Part shown: piece after piece, positions 18,382 to 26,076 of the stretch
Numbering within the stretch: position 1 is the first letter of the stretch
Layout: every line of letters starts with the position of its first letter
Assembly (NCBI RefSeq): GCF_000737695.1
Contig: NZ_JPRM01000027.1
Span: forward strand, 124,001-188,000
Origin: Flavobacterium hydatis
Lineage (GTDB): Bacteria; Bacteroidota; Bacteroidia; Flavobacteriales; Flavobacteriaceae
Length of the DNA: 64,000 bases
Reading direction: 5' to 3'
Notes under the pieces: model-generated
What the model saw: the letters and a program-made list of their open reading frames with translations, nothing else
What the model was told of the DNA's origin: nothing
The model's database searches: none
Made by a program: the position numbers and the translations under genes

Positions 18382-18813
18382 ATGAAAAATAGCATCTACA
18401 TATTACTTGTTCTATTTGTTATTGTAGCTTGTTCTACTAAAAAAACAAGTGTTGCTGTTACCAAAAAACCAGCGACATCGGTAAATGATACAGTTCGTAT
18501 TGTAAACGATGATTTAGAATACGAAGTCATAATAATAGACAATGGATTTAGTACCTGGTTAGCTTCAGTAGCATTACCTCGAAATTATTATTCACAGGCT
18601 TATCTTGAAAATAAAAACCAACAATATGTACGTGAGTGGAATAACAGGGTTTCGCAACCACAACGTTTTAGTCCGAACCTGTACGAAATGAGAATTGATT
18701 ATGAGCCAACAATTAATTATGGATACGAGGTAAATTACTTAATTTACAACTACATGATTTATTTTCAAAATACTTACAAACAAAAGCTAGCAGGATATGT
18801 CCCATCCCGATAA
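18382..18813 (+). CDS. Small predicted lipoprotein (DUF6146-like)
   Basis: This 143-residue protein starts MKNSIYILLVLFVIVAC with lipobox IVAC (Cys17). The mature part contains EYEVIIIDNGFSTWL, then a Tyr/Asn-rich region (YYSQAYLENKNQQYVREWN and MRIDYEPTINYGYEVNYL). I associate this pattern with the flavobacterial DUF6146 family, but only tentatively. The function is unknown; it would be membrane-anchored in the periplasm or on the cell surface. The next gene starts 32 bp downstream, so the two probably form a unit. Confidence 0.8.
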   Translation: MKNSIYILLVLFVIVACSTKKTSVAVTKKPATSVNDTVRIVNDDLEYEVIIIDNGFSTWLASVALPRNYYSQAYLENKNQQYVREWNNRVSQPQRFSPNLYEMRIDYEPTINYGYEVNYLIYNYMIYFQNTYKQKLAGYVPSR

Positions 18814-18845
18814 TGTTACTATATTTGTAATCATTATAAATAAAA

Positions 18846-19148
18846 ATGAATAAATTAAAACAACGTTGGGGGATTACTTCTAATTTTCAACTCACCATCA
18901 TATTTATTGTATTTGCTATAACCGGCTCTACTTCGGCATGGTTATCTAAGCCTTTTTGTGTTTTTTTAGGAATTACAAAAGAAGATTTCGGATTTTGGTT
19001 TACCCTTATCCGCTTAATAATCATTTTTCCTATCTATCAAGTATTACTTGTAGCAATAGGTGCCATTTTTGGGCAATTCCGTTTTTTCTGGAACTTCGAG
19101 AAAAAAATGCTTAAAAGTATGGGGCTAGGCTTTTTGTTTAAAGAATAA
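18846..19148 (+). CDS. Small membrane protein (DUF6787-like)
   Basis: This 100-residue protein has three predicted membrane segments (about residues 16-34, 50-72 and 76-92), with Trp and Phe at the interfaces and a basic N-terminus (MNKLKQRWGI). I tentatively associate it with the flavobacterial DUF6787 family. No catalytic feature is seen. It follows the DUF6146-like lipoprotein, and its 3' end overlaps the convergent gene at 19138-19452 by 11 bp. Confidence 0.78.
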   Translation: MNKLKQRWGITSNFQLTIIFIVFAITGSTSAWLSKPFCVFLGITKEDFGFWFTLIRLIIIFPIYQVLLVAIGAIFGQFRFFWNFEKKMLKSMGLGFLFKE

Positions 19149-19452
19149 TATCATTCTCAATACGCTTATCTTTCTTTTGGATAAAATAAGTATAAACCCA
19201 AGTCAGCGTAAATGATGGGATAATATCTGTAAACGGAAGAATCTCTTCTACAAAAGTCAGGATACCAGCTACTTTTCCTACTCGACCTTTATACATATAA
19301 GTCATTAAAAAACCCGCTAGTGGCGCCCAAATAACATCGGCAAATTCCCCTAAAAAAGGAATTGTAAAACTCACCATTCCGATTGCATCAAAAAGCAATC
19401 CTAATAAAAGTTTTTTTGTTCTCTCGTCTTTCACAAGTGTTTTTTCTTCCAT
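19138..19452 (-). CDS. Small membrane protein of unknown function
   Basis: This 104-residue protein has charged ends and two to three hydrophobic stretches: LLLGLLFDAIGMVSFTIPFL, VIWAPLAGFLMTYMY and PSFTLTWVYTYFI. It has no signal peptide cleavage site. No known domain is recognised. It is a single-gene unit, convergent with and overlapping the preceding gene by 11 bp, so no terminator fits between them. Confidence 0.75.
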   Translation of the reverse strand: MEEKTLVKDERTKKLLLGLLFDAIGMVSFTIPFLGEFADVIWAPLAGFLMTYMYKGRVGKVAGILTFVEEILPFTDIIPSFTLTWVYTYFIQKKDKRIENDIIL

Positions 19453-19711
19453 TTTAATATCTATTAAAACCTGAGTTACTTCAAATATAATTCATTTTGA
19501 ACAGATTGTCTATTTATTTTTCCATCAATAAACGTATCGTTCCGTAACCATTAATCAAATTTCATTCCTAAAATCTTCAACATCAAAAAAGATATATTGT
19601 ATCCATTCCAATTTTCGCAATTTACTTTTACCAAAAAATGTTCCTAAAATTCTGTTACAACACATTTTTATATCGGTAGAATCTTTGTTTCTTTGTAAAA
19701 ACAGTTTCGTA

Positions 19712-20590
19712 ATGATAAAGGCAAAAAATATACATAAATTCTATGATCAACTTGAGGTTTTAAAAGGAGTTGATTTGCATATAAAAAAAGGAGAAATTGT
19801 TTCTATAGTTGGAGCTTCTGGAGCAGGAAAAACAACACTTTTACAAATTTTAGGAACATTAGACAAACCCGAAAGAAATAGTGAATCATCTTTAACCATT
19901 AACGGCGAAAATATTTTAGCACTTCAGGATGTAGAAAAGGATAATTCTAAACAAGAAAAAAGACTTCGAATTGTTACTTGGATAGGAGGAATTTACGCTG
20001 TAGTTTTAGCAGTATACTTATTGTTTTTTAGATCAAAAATAGAAAATGATTTACTAGGAACAGTCACCTTAGTAGCAATGCTTTTACCAATACTATCACT
20101 ATTTATTTATTACTTTAGATATTTTAACGGAAAGAGTAAAAAAGATAAAACATTGTCTGAGTTTAGAAATCTGAATTTAGGTTTCATTTTCCAGTTTCAC
20201 CAGCTATTACCTGAATTCACAGCATTAGAAAACGTTTGTATACCCGCTTTTATCTCTAATAAACCCAAAGCCGAAATAGAGAAAGAAGCTAAAAGACTTT
20301 TGGAATATTTAGGTTTATCACACAGAATACACCATAAACCAAATGAACTTTCGGGTGGAGAACAACAACGTGTTGCCGTTGCCAGGGCTTTAATCAACAA
20401 GCCCGACGTTATCTTTGCCGATGAACCATCAGGGAATTTAGACACCCATTCTGCCGAGAATTTACATCAATTGTTCTTCCAGCTTCGTGACGAATTTGGG
20501 CAAACTTTTGTTATCGTAACCCACAACGAAGAACTTGCTAATATGGCCGATAGAAAACTAGTAATGGTCGATGGGCAAATAATATCCTAA
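19712..20590 (+). CDS. lolD: LolD-type ABC transporter ATPase with a membrane-helix insertion
   Basis: The protein has 292 residues from MIKAKNIHKFYDQ (ATG 19712). Canonical ABC motifs are present: Walker A GASGAGKTT at 34-42, Q-loop FQFHQLLPEFTALENV from 160, signature LSGGEQQ at 213-219, Walker B VIFADE at 233-238, and the H-loop THNEE. The LolD class powers lipoprotein release (LolCDE) or MacB-type export. The oddity is an insertion of about 74 residues (about 74-147) between Walker A and the Q-loop. It has two hydrophobic stretches (about 87-106 and 114-135), so the ATPase itself may be membrane-anchored. Ordinary LolD is about 220-230 residues. The downstream membrane-protein gene begins 2 bp after the stop. 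Confidence 0.88.
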   Translation: MIKAKNIHKFYDQLEVLKGVDLHIKKGEIVSIVGASGAGKTTLLQILGTLDKPERNSESSLTINGENILALQDVEKDNSKQEKRLRIVTWIGGIYAVVLAVYLLFFRSKIENDLLGTVTLVAMLLPILSLFIYYFRYFNGKSKKDKTLSEFRNLNLGFIFQFHQLLPEFTALENVCIPAFISNKPKAEIEKEAKRLLEYLGLSHRIHHKPNELSGGEQQRVAVARALINKPDVIFADEPSGNLDTHSAENLHQLFFQLRDEFGQTFVIVTHNEELANMADRKLVMVDGQIIS

Positions 20591-20591
20591 A

Positions 20592-22292
20592 ATGATTTTA
20601 ATTCTTTTAAGCTGGATTTATATTCTTTTCACAACCATAAATCTTGGTTTAGGAACTGATAAGATTCTGCGATTAAAGAATTCAAATTTTATAATTCTCT
20701 CTATTCTAGGTCTTTTTACAACAACAATTCTTGCGAGCATTTGGGCTGTTTTTGGTAGGATAAATATTGAATTTCAAATTTTCTTATTAGTAATAAACAT
20801 TGGAACGTACCTAAGATTAAAAAATGATCTCAAAGTTATTTACACCAGCTTTTTTAAGGAATTACAATCCTTAGACAAATTATTAAAAATAGCTTTAATT
20901 ATTATTACCGTTTTAATTTTAGCTCAATGTGCATCAATTCCTTACATAATAGATAATGAATCTTATTATATCCAAACCATTAAATGGATTAATGAATATG
21001 GTTTTGTAAAAGGTCTTGCCAATTTACATCTTTTTCTTGCCCAGACAAGTGGCTGGCATATTACCCAAAGTGTATTTAATTTTTCATTCTTGTATGATAA
21101 GTTCAATGATTTAAGTGGTTTTTGTCTTCTCTTAGGGAATATTTATGCCATTTCTCATCTCAATTATTATTTCAAAAATAAAGAAATTAATTACCTAGTT
21201 ATCGGATTACTACCTTTGGCAAATCTTTTCTTCTTTTCTTTTATTAGTTCTCCATCTCCCGATTTGCCTATTTATATCTTATCGCTAATTGTCTTTTTTA
21301 GCTTCTTAAATAGTTATAAGAATGTTGATATTGGGACATTTAACACTATTTTTATTCTAGTCATTTTTGCGATATATATTAAAACAACAGCAATTGCACT
21401 TTTCTTAATTGTGCTATTATTATTTATAAAGCATTACAAACTTTTAATTCCCCAAATAGCAAAACCTTTAAGTATTGGATTACTTGTTTTTTCTTTATTT
21501 TTAATAAAAAATACCATTATTAGCGGATATCCTTTATTCCCTATAACACTAAATATATTTCATTTTGATTTTCAAATCCCTGCTTCAATGGCACATTTTT
21601 ATTATGATGAAACTAAACGAGCAGCTTTTTCGATTACACAAAATGAATTTGACAATATGGGTGTATTCGAAATCTTTAAAACATGGATTTCTAGACCTGC
21701 TCTGCACGGATTCTTTAATAAAATCATTGTATTACTGCTTATAATCATGCCTTTTTTCATCTTTAAATTTTTCAATAAAAAAGCATTCTGGATTCTATAT
21801 GGTGTATTTATTTTTCAATTAATATTGCTAATATTATCTTCGCCACAATATAGATTCTTCATGAATTTTATATTGTTATTTTCATTTCTAATAGCAAGTC
21901 TTATTCTTAATAACAGAAACAGGATTATTCTCGCGCTTTATATTTCATTATTAATTCTGACATTTATTGTAATCATTCCAATTAATTTAAAAGCATTCAC
22001 AACCAATACTTTTTTAACGAGTAATAGTACTTTTTCTATAAACAACATCTTTTACCCATATAAAAATTCCAAATTTAGCGCAGATTATAAACCTGTATCA
22101 AATGGTAATTTACAATACAACTCTCCTGTAGATAATTCTTTCTTCTGGGGAACTGGAGACGGGGTAATACCTTGCGTTAACGAAGAACAGATTAAATATT
22201 TTGAGACTTATTACAAGATAACACCTCAAATGCGAACAACTAATTTAAAAGATGGCTTTTACGCCAAAAACATATCAAATGAATCAAACTGA
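20592..22292 (+). CDS. Polytopic membrane protein, glycosyltransferase-C-like
   Basis: This 566-residue, very hydrophobic protein has roughly 11-13 membrane segments. A periplasmic-side region with IIDNESYYIQTIKWINEYG and GLANLHLFLAQTSGWH resembles LIC_10190-type or GT-C-like membrane proteins, where acidic and His residues face the outside. This resemblance is from memory and tentative. A soluble tail of about 70 residues follows the last segment. It starts 2 bp after lolD and overlaps the TIGR02757 gene by 14 bp, so translation is probably coupled. Surface polysaccharide or lipid-linked sugar metabolism is plausible but unproven. Confidence 0.78.
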   Translation: MILILLSWIYILFTTINLGLGTDKILRLKNSNFIILSILGLFTTTILASIWAVFGRINIEFQIFLLVINIGTYLRLKNDLKVIYTSFFKELQSLDKLLKIALIIITVLILAQCASIPYIIDNESYYIQTIKWINEYGFVKGLANLHLFLAQTSGWHITQSVFNFSFLYDKFNDLSGFCLLLGNIYAISHLNYYFKNKEINYLVIGLLPLANLFFFSFISSPSPDLPIYILSLIVFFSFLNSYKNVDIGTFNTIFILVIFAIYIKTTAIALFLIVLLLFIKHYKLLIPQIAKPLSIGLLVFSLFLIKNTIISGYPLFPITLNIFHFDFQIPASMAHFYYDETKRAAFSITQNEFDNMGVFEIFKTWISRPALHGFFNKIIVLLLIIMPFFIFKFFNKKAFWILYGVFIFQLILLILSSPQYRFFMNFILLFSFLIASLILNNRNRIILALYISLLILTFIVIIPINLKAFTTNTFLTSNSTFSINNIFYPYKNSKFSADYKPVSNGNLQYNSPVDNSFFWGTGDGVIPCVNEEQIKYFETYYKITPQMRTTNLKDGFYAKNISNESN

Positions 22293-23043
22293 GCTTAAAG
22301 ATTTCCTTGACGAAAAAGTCATTCAATATAACAATCAGGATTTTATAGAAAGTGATCCTGTACAAATTCCGCATTTATTTTCGCAAAAAGAAGATATCGA
22401 GATTGCGGGTTTCCTGAGCGCTACAATTGCTTGGGGAAATCGTAAAATGATTATTAAAAACTCACACCAAATGATGGAATTAATGGGTAATACACCCTAC
22501 GATTTTATCATGAGTCACAACGATGAGGATATAGCAAGATTAGAAAATTTTGTACACCGTACCTTCAACGGAAAAGACTTTGGCAGCTTTATAAAAGGAT
22601 TGCAACACATTTATAAAAATCATGGTGGCTTAGAAGCTATCTTCTCTAAAAATCAGGAAAAAGATAGTTTACAAAAAAGCATTCATGAATTTAAAAAAGC
22701 ATTCTTTGAGATTGATCATTTACAAAGAACCCAAAAACATATTTCTGACCCATTAAACAATTCGGCAGCCAAACGCATTAATATGTACCTAAGATGGATG
22801 GTTCGCCAAGACACAAAAGGAGTCGATTTGGGAATTTGGAAAAATATTTCGCCTGCAAAACTTTCTTGTCCACTTGACGTACATTCTGGAAACGTAGCTC
22901 GCAAACTAGAATTGCTTTCGCGAAAGCAAAACGACGGTAAAGCACTGGCAGAACTAGATTTAAATCTTCGAAAAATGGATCCGCTTGATCCAGTAAAATA
23001 CGACTTTGCTTTATTTGGACTAGGCGTTTTTGAAGGCTTTTAA
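22279..23043 (+). CDS. TIGR02757 (DUF2400) family protein
   Basis: The protein has 254 residues from MNQTELKDFLDEKV (ATG 22279). An ATG at 22252 in the upstream gene would add nine residues not typical of the family. Family features are IPHLFSQKEDIEIAGFLSA, TIAWGNRKMIIKNS, NMYLRWMVRQD and LSCPLDVHSGNVARKL. The last resembles the helix-hairpin-helix DNA glycosylase fold seen distantly in this family. The molecular function is not established. The gene overlaps the membrane-protein gene by 14 bp. Confidence 0.92.
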   Translation: MNQTELKDFLDEKVIQYNNQDFIESDPVQIPHLFSQKEDIEIAGFLSATIAWGNRKMIIKNSHQMMELMGNTPYDFIMSHNDEDIARLENFVHRTFNGKDFGSFIKGLQHIYKNHGGLEAIFSKNQEKDSLQKSIHEFKKAFFEIDHLQRTQKHISDPLNNSAAKRINMYLRWMVRQDTKGVDLGIWKNISPAKLSCPLDVHSGNVARKLELLSRKQNDGKALAELDLNLRKMDPLDPVKYDFALFGLGVFEGF

Positions 23044-23120
23044 TATTGATAATTAGATTGTTATACTATTAAATCATCAGATGATTCTAAGAATTTAGTG
23101 AACTAACCATGATTTTAATG

Positions 23121-23128
23121 TACCTTTG
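23121..23128 (+). promoter_or_regulatory. Promoter -7 box for the DEAD-box helicase gene
   Basis: TACCTTTG matches TAnnTTTG exactly, 12-18 bp before the possible start codons. A clear -33 TTTG is not seen at the expected distance. Confidence 0.5.
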
Positions 23129-23145
23129 CACAAAATTTAATGCAA

Positions 23146-24498
23146 ATGAGCACTTTCGAGACATTCAATCTTCCTAAATCCGTACAAAAAGCAATCGATG
23201 AATTAGGCTTCGTTACGCCTACTCCTATCCAGGAAAAATCCTTTTCTGTAATTATGTCCGGTCGTGATATGATGGGAATTGCACAAACCGGTACAGGTAA
23301 AACATTTGCCTACTTATTGCCTTTATTAAAACTATACAAGTTTACTCCAACCAATACACCAAAAATTGTAATCCTTGTTCCAACACGTGAATTAGTAGTT
23401 CAGGTTGTAGAAGAAGTAGAGAAATTAACCAAATACATGTCGGTTAAAACATTAGGTATTTTTGGTGGTGTAAATATAAATACACAAAAAAAAGCTGTTT
23501 ACGAAGGAATCGATATCTTGGTGGGAACTCCAGGAAGAACTATGGATTTAGCTCTAGATGCAGTTGTTCGTTTTGATGAAACTCAAAAACTAGTTATTGA
23601 TGAGTTCGACGAAATGCTTAATCTTGGTTTCCGTACACAATTAACAGCGCTTTTGGCGATGATGAAAACCAAACGTCAGAACATATTGTTTTCTGCAACA
23701 ATGACAGATGAAGTTGATGCGGTTTTAAATGACTTTTTTGATTTTCCTGAAGAAGTTACCCTTGCAGCATCTGGAACTCCATTAGAAAACATTGAGCAAA
23801 TTACGTACAATGTTCCTAACTTTAATACAAAAGTAAACTTACTGAAACACTTATTACAAACTAACGAAGACATGAGTCGTGTCCTTGTGTTTGTAAACAA
23901 TAAGAAGATTTCGGATATGCTTCATGACCGTATCGAAGAAGATTTTGAAGGTCAGTTTGGAGTAATCCACTCTAATAAATCACAAAATTACCGTTTGAGT
24001 ACGATGGCTTCTTTCCAAGAGGGAACGCTACGCGGACTTATAACTACCGATATTATGGCGAGAGGTTTAGATATCTCTAACATTACTCACGTTATAAACT
24101 TTGAACTTCCTGAATTTCCAGAATTATATATGCACAGAATCGGTAGAACTGGTCGTGCCGATGCAACAGGAACTGCAATAAGCTTTATCACTCCACGTGA
24201 AGAAGAGTTTAAAGTAGAAGTAGAAGTTTTAATGAACAGAGAACTTGATATTGCTGATTTCCCTGAAGAAGTAGAAGTTTCGATAAAATTAATCGAGCCT
24301 GAAAAAGACAGACAACCAGTTAAGTTCTTGATGAAAAAACAAAAACTTGATGGTGATGGCGCTTTCCATGAAAAAGCAAAAAAGAATAAAAAAGTCAACT
24401 TGGGAGGTCCTTCTAAAACTAAAAAGAAAACGCACGGATCTGTTAACAGAAACATGCTAAAAACAAGAGATAAGAAAAGAAAAGATAAGAATAAGTAA
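23146..24498 (+). CDS. DEAD-box-type ATP-dependent RNA helicase
   Basis: The protein has 450 residues from MSTFETFNLPKSV; an ATG two codons earlier (23140) is also possible. Motifs in order are: Q-motif TPTPIQ, motif I AQTGTGKT, Ia PTRELV, GG and TPGR, motif II, motif III SAT, motif V TDIMARGLD and motif VI HRIGRTGRA. Motif II reads DEFD (residues 152-155) instead of DEAD. The C-terminal 80 residues are highly basic (KKQKLDGDG... KKNKKVNLGG... RDKKRKDKNK), suiting RNA or ribosome binding. The likely role is ribosome assembly or cold-adapted RNA remodelling. It ends at a strong terminator. Confidence 0.95.
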   Translation: MSTFETFNLPKSVQKAIDELGFVTPTPIQEKSFSVIMSGRDMMGIAQTGTGKTFAYLLPLLKLYKFTPTNTPKIVILVPTRELVVQVVEEVEKLTKYMSVKTLGIFGGVNINTQKKAVYEGIDILVGTPGRTMDLALDAVVRFDETQKLVIDEFDEMLNLGFRTQLTALLAMMKTKRQNILFSATMTDEVDAVLNDFFDFPEEVTLAASGTPLENIEQITYNVPNFNTKVNLLKHLLQTNEDMSRVLVFVNNKKISDMLHDRIEEDFEGQFGVIHSNKSQNYRLSTMASFQEGTLRGLITTDIMARGLDISNITHVINFELPEFPELYMHRIGRTGRADATGTAISFITPREEEFKVEVEVLMNRELDIADFPEEVEVSIKLIEPEKDRQPVKFLMKKQKLDGDGAFHEKAKKNKKVNLGGPSKTKKKTHGSVNRNMLKTRDKKRKDKNK

Positions 24499-24549
24499 AT
24501 CATTTAGGTTCAAAGGTTCAAAGGTTTCTCTATCTTGTGCGTAAAATAT

Positions 24550-24610
24550 AAAAGGCTCAAAGATGTAAAGTTTCAAGTTATTAACTTAATTCTACATCTT
24601 TGAGCCTTTT
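24550..24610 (+). terminator. Strong intrinsic terminator of the helicase gene
   Basis: A perfect 18-bp stem (24550-24567 with 24593-24610) with a 25-base loop is followed by T's. It could also act on minus-strand transcription from the lactonase gene. Confidence 0.85.
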
Positions 24611-24630
24611 TTTACTTAGAATCTAAGTAT

Positions 24631-24692
24631 TCAGTCGCAGTTTCAGTATTAAGTAATCTCATTTTGAGGCTGAATACTGAAACTGCGACTGA
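24631..24692. repeat. Perfect 20-bp inverted repeat
   Basis: TCAGTCGCAGTTTCAGTATT (24631-24650) is exactly inverted at 24673-24692 around a 22-base spacer. There is no T run on either side, so it is not a classical terminator. It lies just after the lactonase stop codon (24708, minus strand). Confidence 0.9.
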
Positions 24693-24707
24693 TACTATTA
24701 CTAAGAA

Positions 24708-25811
24708 CTAGTTAAAAACCAAACATACAGGCGCACACAACTCAATTCTCTTTCCTGTATTTGTAAGTTTTCCTGTTACTTTGTCTCTTTTAAAAACAAC
24801 AATATTATTTGTGTATTGATGTCCTACCAAAAGAAATTTTCCTGTAGGATCAATAGAAAAATCTCTAGGTCCTTTTCCTAATGTGCTTACTTGCTCTACT
24901 AATTCAATTTTTCCATTTTTAAGAATTTTATAAACTGAAATATTATTAGCATCTACACGATCTGATACATATAAAAATTTACCGTCTGGCGAAATTTTAA
25001 TAGCTGCAGCTCCTGTTCCTCCCTTAAAATCTTTAGGTAGAATACTTGTCTCAGCAATCAATTTCAAACTTCCGTTTTTATCATAACTAAACGTAGTTAA
25101 GGTAGCGTCTAATTCCTGAATTAAATACACAAATTTCCCGTCTTTACTAAAGGTTAAGTGTCTTGGACCACTTCCTGCTTTTACATCAACACTTCCTTTT
25201 AGAGTAAGAACTTTATCTTTCGACTTTGGATTGTAATTATATATAAAAACTTTATCAAGACCTAAATCATTCGATAAAACATATTTCTTGTCTGGCGAAA
25301 AATAAACCATATGCACGTGAGCACCTTCTTGTCTTTGTGGGTTAACTCCTTTTCCTGTGTGCTGAATCACTTGTTTAGCTTCCGAAATTCCTTCGGCAGT
25401 CTTTTTAAATACAGAGATGTTTCCTCCAGAATAATTAGCCGTAATTATATTTTCTCCATCATTAATTAAGTAACATGGATCTGCTCCCATTGCTTTTTGC
25501 TTGTTCAAAAAAGTAACCTTTCCTGATGCTGGTACATATCCAAAAGCACTTACTGTACTTTCTGCTCCACTTTCGTTAACAGCATAAATAAATTTATTAT
25601 CTGCGGAAACCGATAAATAACTTGGACTTACGGTACTTTCAGACGTGTTTTTTAACTTCGATTCACCCGAATTGGTATCGAATTCATACACATAAATCCC
25701 TTTGCTATCACAACTATTAGTATACGTTCCTACCAATAAATTAACTTTGTTTTGCGCCTGAATTCCTGTAAAGAATGAAATTAAAAGCAAAACGGCATAC
25801 GATTTTTTCAT
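24708..25811 (-). CDS. Secreted lactonase-family beta-propeller protein
   Basis: This 367-residue protein has a signal peptide (residues 1-19, ending IQAQ) and a seven-bladed propeller of the 6-phosphogluconolactonase/YbhE family. Repeated blade motifs are NLLVGTYTNSCDSKGIYVYE, SPSYLSVSADNKFIYAVNE, KISPDGKFLYVSDR and FSIDPTGKFLLVGHQ. Cytosolic YbhE hydrolyses 6-phosphogluconolactone. The export signal here argues for a different lactone or polysaccharide-derived substrate outside the cytoplasm. It is a single-gene unit, convergent with the helicase. Confidence 0.9.
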   Translation of the reverse strand: MKKSYAVLLLISFFTGIQAQNKVNLLVGTYTNSCDSKGIYVYEFDTNSGESKLKNTSESTVSPSYLSVSADNKFIYAVNESGAESTVSAFGYVPASGKVTFLNKQKAMGADPCYLINDGENIITANYSGGNISVFKKTAEGISEAKQVIQHTGKGVNPQRQEGAHVHMVYFSPDKKYVLSNDLGLDKVFIYNYNPKSKDKVLTLKGSVDVKAGSGPRHLTFSKDGKFVYLIQELDATLTTFSYDKNGSLKLIAETSILPKDFKGGTGAAAIKISPDGKFLYVSDRVDANNISVYKILKNGKIELVEQVSTLGKGPRDFSIDPTGKFLLVGHQYTNNIVVFKRDKVTGKLTNTGKRIELCAPVCLVFN

Positions 25812-25997
25812 TTGACTATTTTATTTGTTTTTTATCGAAAATAGAATCTCCTTCATGATTACTTTTGTAATATCTGAATCATGGCAATTTCCTACTTTAA
25901 AATTTAATTGAAACGCTAAAATACATAATATCCTTATATTGGTTAGGATTTATTTACTGGTTCGAAAAAATATAACAACATCAGTAAAAACTGATTG

Positions 25998-26013
25998 TAA
26001 ATTTGTATTTTTG
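25998..26013 (+). promoter_or_regulatory. Tandem TAnnTTTG boxes before the BatA-domain gene
   Basis: TAAATTTG (25998-26005) and TATTTTTG (26006-26013) lie back to back, 64-79 bp before the start codon. Either could be the -7 box. No good -33 TTTG was found for either. Confidence 0.45.
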
Positions 26014-26076
26014 ACAAACGAAAAATTCAATGAGCTCCATTGGAAATAAAATCAGTGAAGTAAACTAAACTTTAGA

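Noticed and set aside
20592..22292. Assigning a permease (LolC/E) role to the polytopic protein next to lolD
   Set aside because: It has too many membrane segments and no MacB/FtsX-type periplasmic domain. LolC/E have four segments.
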